Position numbers and translations under genes: made by a program | Shown here: positions 12,800-24,547 of the stretch, piece after piece | Layout: every line of letters begins with the position of its first letter | Numbering within the stretch: the stretch's first letter is position 1 | Assembly (NCBI GenBank): GCA_038025085.1 | Contig: CM076148.1 | Location: 38,709,691 to 38,773,690 of the forward strand | Direction: 5' to 3' | DNA length: 64,000 nt | Origin: Tetragonia tetragonoides | Lineage: Eukaryota > Streptophyta > Magnoliopsida > Caryophyllales > Aizoaceae | The notes under the pieces: model-generated | Told to the model about the DNA's origin: nothing | What the model saw: only the letters and a program-made list of their open reading frames with translations | The model's database searches: none

Positions 12800-14152
12800 T
12801 CATGACTTTGATTCAGTGCCACGGCCAGAACGTCGAATATCAAACTGATCTACATACTGTAAAGGAGTAGTCGTCTCATTCCTAGTCCTCTTGATCTTCG
12901 GGCTCAACAATCCCCTATGCCTAAAACCATACAACTTAAGCACTTGATTATCCGCAAAATTGAATGCCCTCTCCATACTCTTCAAACACTTCTCAACAGG
13001 ATAATCTCCATAACTCCCACAAGGTTTACACCCCACGAAATGAGTTACAAACGGCCACCTCTCATCACCCAACCCCGGATGGTACTTCTCGGCCATCTCC
13101 TCATATTTGTCCACCAAACCAGTCCAAAAGCCGTGCAAATAATACGAATTCTCCACAAAAACCTTCTTCATCCAAATATCCTTCTGACTGATCAACAAGT
13201 AAATCAATGCCGACTGATCATCCGCCTCAAATGCCGGCCTCCCACTCAAAAACTCAGTCAAAACCCGCCCTGCCTCATCCCTAGTCGGCCCTCTAGGACC
13301 CATAGGCGCCCAAGTATCAAGCAAATCCAAAGTCCACTGAGAATTCCTAAACAAAACACTCCCAGTATTCAAAGCAATCCAAGACTTCTTATCAAACAAC
13401 AAATCAGGATACCCATGAATCACCAAATTATAATCCTCATACTTCTTAAGAGGAATCTCAAACACCATATCAGTAAACAAAGCATCACTATCAATCCACC
13501 AAATCCACTCAATTTCAGGATGTGACAACATCAACCTTCTAATCAATGGCAATTTAGCCCAATACCCAGATAACTCCTTATCCAAATGAGCCATATTATA
13601 CACAATTTCAATCCCATGAAGCCTACAATAATCAATCTTATTCTTAATAGACTTCAACAAATAATGATCCCCAATTGGGTTATCACAAGGATTAGGTGGA
13701 GACCCACTTACCATCAAAATCCTAGGTTTCCCATTCACAATATTAGAAAACCCAGGATTTAATTTCAGCCATTCTTTCCTCTGTTCATCCCAATCTTGAA
13801 CCTTGGGCCCAAATGTGAATGTCACATTCGGGCTTAACCCGGGCCCATCATCGGGCTCAACCCCATCAGATCGGATCTCTGCAATAACCCTTTTAGCCTC
13901 TTCTTCAAGAGCTTTAGTATCTTTGTCAGGTCCTGAAGATGAGAGATTTAGACCAATAGTACCTCTAAGAACAAGAATTGTGACAAAACCACATAAAATT
14001 GTGATCTTTATGTTGTTCATTGTTTTGGCAATTTGACGGCCACGTGGCGGTGCTCTAAGGCGGTTTGTGGAGGAGTTTGTGGTGGTTGGAAGGGTGGCGC
14101 CACCGGCTATGGCGGTGGGCCTTTTCTGGGCTGTGAATCCCTCTTGACCCAT
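12800..14152 (-). CDS. XXT5: Xyloglucan 6-xylosyltransferase, GT34 family, XXT5-like
   Basis: A single uninterrupted exon of 450 residues. It is a type II Golgi membrane protein: basic cytosolic N-terminus (RPTAIAGG...PPRGRQIAK), signal anchor at about 48-69 (IKITILCGFVTILVLRGTIG), then a luminal GT34 domain. The nucleotide-sugar/metal DxD motif is DSD at 221-223 within WIWWIDSDALFTD, followed by conserved HGYPDLLFDKKSWIALNTG, EADDQSALIYLL and THFVGCKPCG. The family transfers xylose from UDP-xylose to the glucan backbone of xyloglucan, a primary cell-wall hemicellulose. The MGQ-G-AQKRP start, the spacing before the anchor and the LLSPKIKRTRNET...DIRR end match XXT5 better than XXT1/XXT2. Length is normal and no defect is visible. 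The leader contains a GA-rich run near 14353-14385. Confidence 0.93.
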   Translation of the reverse strand: MGQEGFTAQKRPTAIAGGATLPTTTNSSTNRLRAPPRGRQIAKTMNNIKITILCGFVTILVLRGTIGLNLSSSGPDKDTKALEEEAKRVIAEIRSDGVEPDDGPGLSPNVTFTFGPKVQDWDEQRKEWLKLNPGFSNIVNGKPRILMVSGSPPNPCDNPIGDHYLLKSIKNKIDYCRLHGIEIVYNMAHLDKELSGYWAKLPLIRRLMLSHPEIEWIWWIDSDALFTDMVFEIPLKKYEDYNLVIHGYPDLLFDKKSWIALNTGSVLFRNSQWTLDLLDTWAPMGPRGPTRDEAGRVLTEFLSGRPAFEADDQSALIYLLISQKDIWMKKVFVENSYYLHGFWTGLVDKYEEMAEKYHPGLGDERWPFVTHFVGCKPCGSYGDYPVEKCLKSMERAFNFADNQVLKLYGFRHRGLLSPKIKRTRNETTTPLQYVDQFDIRRSGRGTESKS

Positions 14153-14352
14153 TTGGGTTTTTGGAAGTTTCTTTCTTTTTTTTTCTTTTGGTTGAATTGA
14201 GAGATAATTGAGGATGGTTTTTTTGGTAAGATTTGAAGCTTGATTTGGGGTTTTTGTTTTTGGTGTAAAATGGGTTTGGATTTGAATTGAGGTGAGAGTG
14301 GATTTGGTGGTGATTTTGAATTAAGTAGCAAAGGAACGTGGTAGGGTGTGGA

Positions 14353-14395
14353 GAGGGAGAGAGAGAGAGAGAAAGGGAGGGAGAGACGAAGGAGT
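14353..14395. repeat. GA-rich tract in the XXT5-like 5' leader
   Basis: A purine-rich gagagaga stretch on the plus strand, reading as CT-rich on the coding (minus) strand, 200-240 bp upstream of the start codon. CT-rich leaders are common in plant genes. Confidence 0.6.
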
Positions 14396-14553
14396 AGTCA
14401 GCACCGACTACTGGATTGTCCTTTTTTTTTTTTCAAGGATTGTCTTGTCTACTCTACTCTAGTCCTTGTCACGTTTATTGATTTTTCCTTTTTTTGTTTT
14501 TAAAGATTTTGTTTTTTTCTTATATTATTATAATAAAAAGGAATTGAAAGTTT

Positions 14554-14830
14554 GATTTTTTTTATTTTTTTTTTTTGAAAAGGCAAAACAACATAGAGGA
14601 TTATCCTAAAGCGTCCTTATCCAATAACTTGGTTAAGGACCGGTCGAAAGGGATCGACCAAATAGATAATCTATCACAATTTTGACCATGGTTAGCCATA
14701 AAATCTGCCACAGAATTGGCTTCCCGGAAACAATGTAGGACCTTTATGTTATCAAAGAAATGTAAATCCTTTTTAGTGTCAATTAGAATATTCTCTATCT
14801 CCCATGGAATTGAAAGTTTGATTGAAAAGG
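14554..14830 (-). pseudogene. LINE 3' end: RNase H-like (RVT_3) remnant with A-tail
   Basis: On the minus strand the frame ending at 14601 reads KDLHFFDNIKVLHCFREANSVADFMANHG and ends LLDKDALG-stop. CFREANSVADFMANHG matches the conserved HxxREANxxADxxAxxG block of the RNase H-like domain at the end of plant LINEs. A T-rich run at 14554-14575 on the plus strand would be the A-tail. Only the 3' end survives, as with a 5'-truncated insertion. Beyond about 14830 the frame is low-complexity and not recognisable. Confidence 0.8.
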
Positions 14831-15140
14831 GTAAGAAACAAGGGATCACCGGGGGGGAACAAAAAAAAAAAAAGGAAAGAAAAAAAAAAGAAGGAAATTG
14901 AAGAAGGTACCGGGGATAGAATAAAATTTGTAATAAAAATAAAGGTGAGATTATAGAGATGAGATCCTTTCCAATAGAATGGTTAAAGTATTTGGTGAAG
15001 TAACTCATAAGAATCAAAAAGTAAAATGAAAAACGAATTAGAGTTGTATGTCTTTTGGAGTGGACAACGGATGTGGCATGATGATATTGATTTATTGGAG
15101 AGTATACGGAAGGTAAATACTCTAGAGAATCCTCACTCAA

Positions 15141-15636
15141 GATTTTAGTTATGTAAGGTATAGTGATACTATGATATACTACTAGTTAGTTGATTGAGTG
15201 AGTGATTGATTGTTGAGTTTTAAAATGACCTTTGTGATAGATTTTGGTGGGGGAGGGGTGTTTAAGATCTATATCTTGAATATAAATAATAGAGTTCATT
15301 CATTATAATTAGGTGATACAAATAACTAAGAAATGGAGAAGTATTAAGAAAAGAAAAGACTATACTAACACTATTGACAAATTAAAAGGGGAACATTAGC
15401 TCAATTATGTTTGATTGAAAGAATAAATGACTATTTAGTAAATTAGAATTTGTCACCCATTAGGTCATTAAGCACTTAGTTCACCTTAATTATATTTTAT
15501 GGACATATGAATGTGGGTGGCGAATACAAGTAAAGTTCATGTTAAAATCTAATATCTTGATAAAAAAAAATTATCATGAGACTTATTATGAAAAAAAAGC
15601 TACATTTCTAGATATCATGGCTTGTGTAATGCAAAG

Positions 15637-15668
<32 letters not shown>

Positions 15669-16750
15669 TTCCATGGAGTCTTTGTCTCAACACATAATTA
15701 TTGCTACCCCTAAGGCCCTAAGCAAACTTGAAATCAATTTGATAGGATAGATTCAACCGCCTAATCCTATAAACTTGAGGATAGCTTTGTAGGATTAATG
15801 AGTTATTTCTTAGTAAAGTTCTCTTAAATAACTTTTATTGAAGGACATAAGAAAGTTCTAACAAAGTATAAACACGTAAAGTTCTTTTTAGGGGTGTAAC
15901 AAATAAAATGAGTTCTCTTTAGAAGGTGTGAGAGTTTGTCTACTTGTAGTACCCATACAATCTCAAGTGATTTCCTTGCTAATATGACTTGGCTAGTGAC
16001 CAATGTTTATTCCTATATTAGGGTGCACCATATTTCTATTTAAATTATAATGTACAAGGTGGAGCAAATAAGTTCAGCTTGTGCTTCAACGATGACTAAT
16101 TAATATCAATCATACCTAAGTTGTAGAACATTTTGCCTCTTACTCAATTGATGGCAGTTTATGTATTTCATAAGTATGCGTATGGTTATCCTGCACCTAA
16201 ATTACAAAGTTTTAGGTAATGTTCTCCTCGATATGCCCTAATGTGTTCAAATTTTATTATATTGTAGATCCACAACATCTTTTACAATACTCAATCATCC
16301 TCAATCACAACAACAATCTATGTCTAGCTTTGTTGGCAAGTCATAACTTTAATTGGATTACACATTCTCTCCGCATAATTATTATAGAGCTGATCATGGA
16401 CGGGATAATTCATAAACACACTCGAAAATGAAAATTTTATTAAATCAACATAACTATTATCCATTAACCGAATAAAACCGCATACACTCCTCAACGAGGA
16501 GTCGAGGTCCATAAATCATATGCCATGCCTTGCTTGCGTCCGATCCAAGCTCGTTTTCGATCAACTCTAATATTTACATTTGCCCAAAAAAAAAAAAATC
16601 CAAAACAAAAGAAAAGGAAAATAAGGAGAAAGAAAAAAAACCAATGAGGAACCACACCACAGCAGCTGAGGAGACGGGCATGAGAAATTGAGACTAGATC
16701 GGAAGTCGGGAAATTCCACTCTTCCTGGCTGGCGCCCTTCTTCTTCTTCT
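15141..16750. other. AT-rich intergenic DNA, no recognised gene
   Basis: Holds an (ATTT)n run at about 15642-15667 and poly-A/poly-T stretches. Short open frames show no family resemblance. The right part probably includes the GNOM-like promoter. Confidence 0.5.
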
Positions 16751-18507
16751 TTCTCTCTCCATCCCGCATGCTGGTTGGTTGACTGACATAGCTTCGTTAC
16801 TGTGATCTCATTCTCAGCCCTAAATGAAAGAGATCTACAATTACATTCACAATCACAACCCATCAACTTCTTCACTAATCCACCACAATTCTATCACCCT
16901 CTTAGTCTTAGACCCCTAATTTTGCCTCTCATTTTTTCATCTAATAACTTCAAACTCATCAACCCTACTCACTTTCCAATCGACCCCTTTCTTGGTTCGC
17001 CTTGAATCTCCAGGTACGAATCAATCTCTCTATGTATTTGTATGTGTTTTTGCAATCTGGGTTTGATTGATTATGTGGGTTTGAATTAATTTCCCTGTGT
17101 GTGATTGTTTTCGAATCAGTACTAATAGGGATCTCTATGGGGGATGGGGTGTTGGGTTAGTTTGATTTTGTGAAGAAATGTTGATTTTGTGACCCCTTTA
17201 ATTTATTCAGATCTTTTATCATTTGCCCATTTTATGGTTTCGAGATTTTACCCTTTTTTGTCCTGAATTGCTAGCTGATCCGCATGAAATTATATGTTCC
17301 CAATAGATTGAAATAAATTAAAGTTTGTTTTAGAGATAGATGAATTCTATGGTGATCGATCAGTAGTGTCTAGTGAGCAGTTATAAAGAGGGTTGAGTTT
17401 TGGAAGAACTGAAGTTGTGTGGAAGTATTGTTGAATCAAGTGTGTGATAGAATTTTTGTTTTCCTATTTTTCTTTCTTGTTTGGGTATGGGTTGTGGGGT
17501 TGGGGAGAGAGAAACTCATTGCATTCCAGGGTAGTGGGCAGATGGTGTTGGAAAGTTGTTGCAATTTTTCTCGCGGTTGCCAGTGATGGTTGCAGTGGTT
17601 TTATTTCTCTTCTTGACATTTAATTCTTAAAGTGTGGAGTCTACGAAGGTTAACACCTTAGAGTTCCCTCAATGTTGAATATACATAATGCTACATCGAT
17701 CCTGAAAAGAATGTTATAGTTACTCTTGATGCAAAGTTAAAGGATATGCATGAACTTCTGTACATAGTCTCATACTTGTCTTTGGGTAAGTGTCTAAGTG
17801 GCGATGGGGATTGGTTGGCGAGGTAGGACATCTTCAGAGTAAGGGTAGTATGAAAAGTCACTATATATGATTAGTACTCTTTGGAAAATGACATCCAATA
17901 TGGTAGGTTCTACAATATAAACAACTAGTTTCTTCTTTGACGGAGGGATTAATACAGTTATCGTGAAACATTTTGATCTTATCTTTGGATATAGTTTTGG
18001 TTTTCTTTTGGTTGTTTCAGGTTTAATCATGGTATTGGTTCAACTCTATCTCTTGTGCCATAGTCTATATCTGTTAGCTATAGGGTGCTGTAGTTGGTTT
18101 CACTTTGGGCCAAAGCAGTTGGTGCTTTTAAGGGGGTGTCCATAGACCATAACAGACCTCCAATGTAATTGGGGTTTATTGTAATTGGACTTCTTGTTCA
18201 GGACTCCTTGTCCTCTTAGATTGTAACCACTATTATTTTCAATAATTATTTCTTATAAAAAAACTATATTTCTTGTGCCATATTCTATATCTGTTAGCTA
18301 TAGGGGTGCTGTAGTTGGTTTCACTTTGGGCAAAGAAACTGGTGCTTTTAAGAGGGTGTCCATAACAGACCTCCAACGTAATTGGGGTTTACTGTAATTA
18401 GACTTCTTGTTCAGGACTCCTTGTCCTCTTAGATTGTGAAAACATTTCTTTTGCTTATCTGTTAGCTATAAGTGAATAACATGGCGACTTCATGGTGCTT
18501 TTTCCAG
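16750..18507 (+). promoter_or_regulatory. Probable 5' leader exon and leader intron of the GNOM-like gene
   Basis: A pyrimidine-rich segment from about 16740 looks like a plant 5' UTR. A good donor (CTCCAG|GTACGA) lies at 17013/17014 and an acceptor (TTTTCCAG) ends at 18507, 57 bp before the chosen ATG. This implies a leader intron of about 1.5 kb. The transcription start cannot be placed from sequence. Confidence 0.45.
18051..18437. repeat. Imperfect direct duplication inside the GNOM-like leader intron
   Basis: A segment of about 170 bp beginning tcttgtgccata at 18051 ends ctcttagattgt at 18224 and recurs at 18271-18437, with small indels and substitutions. The spacer between copies ends in an A-rich run (ttataaaaaaac), which resembles the 3' tail of a retroposed sequence. 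The origin is uncertain. Confidence 0.8.
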
Positions 18508-18564
18508 ATAACAGCTATTCATTGCGGATTGGTTATCAAGTTTGCAGTAAGTTTTAGGGTGAAC

Positions 18565-19712
18565 ATGGGTCGTCTAAAGCTGCAATCTGGTATAAAAGCA
18601 ATTGAAGAAGAAACAGAGGAATGTGAAGTTACCTCATCGAACAAAGCTGCTTTGTCATGTATGATTAACTCTGAAATTGGTGCTGTATTAGCAATCATGA
18701 GAAGGAATGTTAGATGGGGGGGTCGATTTATGTCAGGGGATGACCAGTTAGAGCATTCTCTTATCCAATCTTTGAAGGCATTGCGTAAGCAAGTCTTTAC
18801 GTGGCAACAGCAGTGGCAAAATATCAATCCCGTTCTGTACCTACAGCCATTTTTGGATGTTATTCGTTCTGATGAAACTGGTGCCCCAATCACCAGTGTT
18901 GCTTTGTCATCTGTGTACAAGATCTTAACACTTGATGTGCTTGATCTTAACACTACAAATGTTGAAGATGCAATGCATTTAGTTGTTGATGCTGTTACTA
19001 GCTGTCGCTTTGAGGTGACTGATCCAGCATCAGAAGAGGTTGTGCTGACAAAGATTCTTCAGGTTCTCCTGGCTTGCATGAAAAGTAAAGCATCTGTTGT
19101 GTTGAGTAACCAGCATGTTTGTACCATAGTAAATACTTGTTTTCGAATTGTCCATCAAGCAACGACAAAAGGTGAGTTGTTGCAACGAATGGCTGCGCAC
19201 ACAATGCGTGAACTTGTCAGGTGTATTTTCTTACATCTTCCTGAAGTTGAGAATATGGATCAGGCTTTGGTCAATGGAGGCAGTTCAATGAAATCTGAGG
19301 TATACCCCATCTTTTCTCTTTGTCTGCTCTTGCTTTCTTGCCCCTTATGCAGTAGCATCTACAATTCCATGATTGTTCCATGTTCTCTTCGGAATTTGGT
19401 TCGAAAATGTAGAGTAACTAGAACTCTGGTTGGTGAAGGCCTGTTGGTTCATTTAGACAAACACTTAGGACCATGATCTGATGTAAAACTAAGGAGGGAG
19501 AACCGGATGTCACTGAGACATTGACTTAGTATGCTGAAGACCAGTCCCTCATAGAGCTTGTGTGTGGGAATGATTTGAGTTTCACTTTGAAGTTTTTCTT
19601 TGAACAGTAAGTTCTGAAAAGAAATGTTGAACACACTCCCTTTTTACACTCTGCTTCTGAAGCCACCCCGTCATTGCCATGTAACTGGTGTCTGGTAACC
19701 TTTTGAGGCAGT

Positions 19713-19745
<33 letters not shown>

Positions 19746-22700
19746 CCCCCAGTTATGTGTGAGGGTAACATGCTCAGTAGGTAGCCAATCATATATGTCT
19801 AATTTGATGTAACATCTTAAGTCCAATAAGAAGGATTGTTAATAAGGGAGTTTATATAGGATTTTGTATCTATTGCCTTTCTGAAACAGGCTTGGTGATG
19901 TTCAAATGGAACTACCCTTTCTGCTACATGTCCCCTTTTTCTTGCTGCTGCTGCTGCATGCCTTTCCTCCGTTATAGGCTGGAGTGCTCCCTTTCTCACT
20001 GTTTATACATCTTCTGTGACCTCTATACTGTGATGCAATGCCCAAGGCATCTTGTCCTTGTCTCTTGTATCCACTGTTGTAGTTCCTGTAAAACTGCATG
20101 TTGCAATGTGTGTGGAATGTGACAACTGGATGTTTTGCCGGATTAAGGCCCAGGAATTAGTTCATACATGCTTTTTTTATAAGTAAAGAATCTCTGAAAC
20201 AGCGTTTGTAAGAAGTTTCGGATAAGTACATGATTTCCTATTCTGATACAGGTTGGTGGCCTGGATAATGATTACAATTTCTCAGCTAACAAGATCAATA
20301 ATGGCAACGTTAATTCTGAATTAGATGGTCAGTTACCCTCTTCTGGTTTTGGCTCTAATGCTCCTGTGGGTCTGGGTGCTGGTATGGTGGATGAAAATGG
20401 AGCTGAGAATGGGAATCTGATGATGGAGCCTTATGGGGTTCCTTGCATGGTTGAGATCTTTAATTTTTTATGCTCTTTGCTGAATATTGTCGACCTTGGA
20501 ATGGGTCCTAGATCAAATGCGTTGGCAATTGATGAAGATGCTCCTCTCTTTGCCTTGGGACTCATCAATTCGGCTATTGAGTTGGGCGGGGCTTCCTTTC
20601 TGAGGCATCCGAGATTGTTAAACTTAATACAGGATGAACTCTTCCAGAATTTGATGCAATTTGGTCTTTCGCCAAGTCCCCTGATTCTATCCATGGTATG
20701 CAGTATTGCACTCAATCTATATCACCATTTGCGGATCGAACTTAAATTACAACTTGAGGCTTTCTTTGCCTGTGTGATCTTAAGGCTGGCTCAGAGCAGA
20801 TATGGAGCTTCTTACCAGCAGCAAGAGGTCGCAATGGAGGCCCTTGTTGACTTCTGCAGGCAAAAGACATTTATGGTAGAGATGTATGCTAACTTAGATT
20901 GTGACATAACATGCGGCAACGTGTTTGAGGATCTTGCTAATTTGTTATCAAAGAGTGCTTTTCCGGTGAACTCTCCACTGTCTTCGATGCACATTCTTGC
21001 TCTAGATGGTCTGATTGCAGTTATTCAGGGGATGGCCGAAAGGATTAGCAATGGATCTCTTGGTTTGGAGCAGGCTCCTGTTACTCTGGAGGAGTACACT
21101 CCATTTTGGATGGTCAAATGTGACAACTATGGTGATCCCAATCACTGGGTTCCATTTGTCCGCCGTAGAAAATATATCAAGAGAAGATTGATGATTGGTG
21201 CTGATCATTTTAATCGGGACCCAAAAAAGGGTTTGGAGTTTCTTCAAGGGACACACTTATTACCTGAAAAACTTGATCCCCAGAGTGTGGCCTGCTTTTT
21301 CAGATATACTGCTGGGTTAGATAAGAATCTTGTCGGTGACTTTCTGGGGAACCATGATGAATTTTGTGTGCAGGTTCTTCATGAATTTGCTCAGACTTTT
21401 GATTTCCAAGATATGCATCTGGACACTGCTTTGCGGCTCTTTTTAGAGACTTTCAGGCTGCCCGGAGAATCACAAAAGATTCAGCGGGTGCTTGAGGCAT
21501 TTTCAGAGAGATACTACGAGCAATCTCCACAGATCTTGGCGAATAAGGATGCTGCGCTTTTGCTATCATATTCACTTATAATGCTGAACACAGATCAGCA
21601 CAATGTACAAGTAAAGAAAAAGATGACAGAAGAGGATTTTATCCGGAATAATCGACACATAAATGGAGGTAGTGATCTCCCTAGAGACTTTCTGATAGAA
21701 TTGTACCATGCGATCTGCAAAAATGAGATTCGCACTACGCCAGAGCAGGGAGCTGGTTTTGCGGAGATGACTCCAAGTCGGTGGATTGATCTTATGCACA
21801 AATGCAAGAAGACTGCACCTTACATTGTGTCAGATTCCCGGGCCTATCTTGACCACGACATGTTTGCTATAATGTCTGGTCCAACTATCGCTGCTATATC
21901 TGTGGTATTTGATCATGCAGAGCATGAAGAAGTTTACCAAACATGCATTGATGGCTTCTTAGCTGTTGCGAAGATTTCAGCATGCCACCATCTAGAAGAT
22001 GTGTTGGATGATCTGGTTGTTTCTCTTTGCAAGTTCACTACCCTTTTGAACCCATCTTCTGTTGAGGAGCCTGTTTTGGCATTCGGTGATGACACAAAAG
22101 CCAGAATGGCCACTGTTACAGTCTTCACCATTGCAAAGCGCTATGGGGACTATATTCGTACAGGCTGGAGAAATATCCTGGACTGTATACTAAGATTGCA
22201 CAAGCTTGGTCTTCTTCCAGCTCGGGTGGCCAGTGATGCTGCTGATGATTCAGAGCTCTCTACTGATCCTGGGCATGGAAAACCTCTTACAAATTCATTG
22301 TCTGCAGCTCATTTGCCTTCAATGGGTACTCCGAGGAGATCCTCTGGGTTGATGGGCCGGTTCAGCCAGCTTTTATCTCTTGACACAGAGGAGCCAAGGT
22401 CACAGCCCACTGAACAGCAACTTGCCGCTCATCAGCGTACACTCCAGACAATTCAGAAGTGTCACATTGACAGTATATTTACAGAGAGCAAGTTTCTCCA
22501 AGCCGAGTCTTTGTTGCAACTTGCACGAGCACTCATCTGGGCAGCTGGTAGGCCCCAGAAAGGAGCTGGCTCACCAGAGGATGAAGACACTGCAGTATTC
22601 TGCCTTGAGTTACTAATTGCGATTACACTGAACAACCGGGATAGAATTGTTCTTCTTTGGCAGGGTGTCTACGAGCACATTGCTAATATTGTGCAGTCCA

Positions 22701-23836
22701 CTGTCATGCCCTGTGCCTTGGTAGAAAAGGCTGTTTTTGGACTTCTTAGGATTTGCCAACGCTTACTGCCCTACAAAGAAAACTTAGCTGATGAGCTTCT
22801 CAGGTCGCTGCAGTTAGTGCTGAAGCTTGATGCCCGAGTTGCTGATGCCTACTGCGAACAGATCACTCAGGAAGTCAGTCGTCTGGTCAAAGCGAATGCC
22901 ACTCACATTCGATCACAAATGGGCTGGCGAACAATAACTTCTCTGCTTTCTGTCACAGCCAGGCACCCAGAAGCCTCTGAATCGGGGTTTGAGGCATTCG
23001 TGTTTATCATGTCTGAGGGGGCCCATATGTTGCCTTCTAATTTCATTTTGTGTGTAGATGCTGCTAGACAGTTTGCTGAGTCTCGTGTTGGGCAAGCCGA
23101 CCGCTCCATTCGTTCTTTGGATCTTATGGCTGGTTCTGTTAGTTGTTTAGTGAAGTGGGTTTGTGAAACGAAGGAAGCCGTGAAAGAGGAGGATGTCTTA
23201 AAAATGTCTCAGGATATCGGGGAAATGTGGTTGAGACTTGTGCAAGCCCTAAGAAAAGTATGTTTAGACCAGAGAGAAGAAGTTAGAAATCATGCTCTTT
23301 CATCATTGCAGAAGTGCTTGACCGAAATAAACGAGGTCCACCTTGCACACAGTCTATGGTTGCAGTGTTTTGATATGGTCATATTCACTATGCTTGATGA
23401 CTTGCTTGAAATAGCACAGGGACACTCTCAAAAGGATTATCGTAACATGGAAGGGACCCTTATGGTTGCAATGAAGCTCCTTTCCAAGGTATTTTTGCAA
23501 TTACTCCCTGAACTCTCCCAATTGACAACGTTCTGCAAACTATGGTTGGGTGTTTTGAGCCGCATGGAAAAGTACATGAAGGTCAAAATTAGAGGGAAGA
23601 GGAGTGAGAAGCTTCAGGAGCTAGTGTTCGAACTACTGAAGAACATATTACTGGTGATGAAGAATAGGGGAGTGCTTGTACAGAGGAGTGCTTTGGGTGG
23701 AGATAGCTTATGGGAATTGACATGGTTGCATGTCAACAACATTTCTCCGTCTTTGCAGTCTGAAGTATTTCCAAGCGAAGAGACTGAAGAGACAACTCCA
23801 ACTACTACTGATGATGCTGTGGCCTCTGAAAGTTGA
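18565..23836 (+). CDS. GNOM: GNOM-type ARF guanine-nucleotide exchange factor (GBF/BIG family), 2 coding exons
   Basis: Exons 18565-19299 and 20252-23836 join in phase 0 to give 1439 residues, close to Arabidopsis GNOM (1451). Order: DCB domain from MGRLKLQSGIKAIEEE through residue ~245, a variable linker across the splice site (VGGLDNDYNF...), HUS domain, Sec7 domain, then HDS regions. In Sec7 the catalytic glutamate is E651 in FRLPGESQKIQR, and the ARF-binding loop is SYSLIMLNTDQHN. GNOM activates ARF GTPases by GDP/GTP exchange and supports endosomal recycling of PIN auxin carriers, polarity and ER-Golgi traffic. An upstream in-frame ATG at 18481 was rejected because it falls before the predicted acceptor and MGRLKL is the conserved family start. 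No stops or shifts; the gene looks functional. The C-terminal tail after LHVNNISPS is divergent and shorter. Confidence 0.96.
19713..19745. repeat. Poly-T tract in GNOM-like intron
   Basis: About 33 consecutive T residues in the intron between the two coding exons. It could be the reversed A-tail of a retroposed fragment, but no target-site duplication was found. Confidence 0.8.
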
Positions 23837-24341
23837 TAGTTTCTCCTATTATTCAGCTCCATTTTTTATTGAGAAGTGTTTCCTCTTCAATCCTCATGCA
23901 TTCCGTGAAGATTCGAAGTTCTGCCAAGGCGTGCGATGATGGATGTAATACAATGGCGGCCTCCATGTTGGGTGGAAGAATGAAATATATGGTCCGGTTT
24001 CTCATATATCTGTGTTCGTTTAGCCGAATTTTCATAGAGGAGGCTCATAAAATCCTGCAGCTTTTTCTAGGTATTTCAGTAGGATCAAATTGTTTGTACT
24101 TTTGGTATTTGGTTTAGTAATGTGATAGAAGTAGATCTTCTCATCCACTACCTGGATAGTTACGAGTCAAAGTTAGAGCATTATACTGCCCTGTAATTGA
24201 TGTACAGATATTCGTCCAGAAAGTCTGTCCCTTCTTAAATATTGGAACTAGTACTGTCATGTTACTCATGTATGGTTAAAAGTTTTGGTGTTTATTATCT
24301 CACAACTCATCTATAGTCACTACAGATGTAACTTTTATGGT
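23837..24341 (+). other. GNOM-like 3' UTR and short intergenic stretch
   Basis: About 500 bp between the GNOM-like stop codon and the target-site duplication of the downstream MULE. It presumably contains the 3' UTR; no conserved frame is seen. Confidence 0.5.
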
Positions 24342-24547
24342 TAGTTAAAAGCGCAATTTGGTGAAAACCACCTACAAAGTTCAACTTTTTGTCCAGTATC
24401 CCCTAAATTGTTGTTATTTGTTCAGTATCACCTTAAAAGTTGATTCCGCCCAGTGAGTCGCCCCTTAATTGAAAATCCGACCAACTTTTTATTTTTCTGC
24501 ATGATTGGCCTTCACATGACTTACACGAGTCACTTAAAATTGAATTA

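Noticed and set aside
12917..13525. 202-codon plus-strand frame
   Set aside because: It is antisense to the XXT5-like gene and has no domain; it is a shadow of that gene's codon pattern.
18472..18564. Upstream in-frame extension of the GNOM-like protein
   Set aside because: A splice acceptor ends at 18507 within it, and the family starts at MGRLKL; the extension resembles no GNOM N-terminus.
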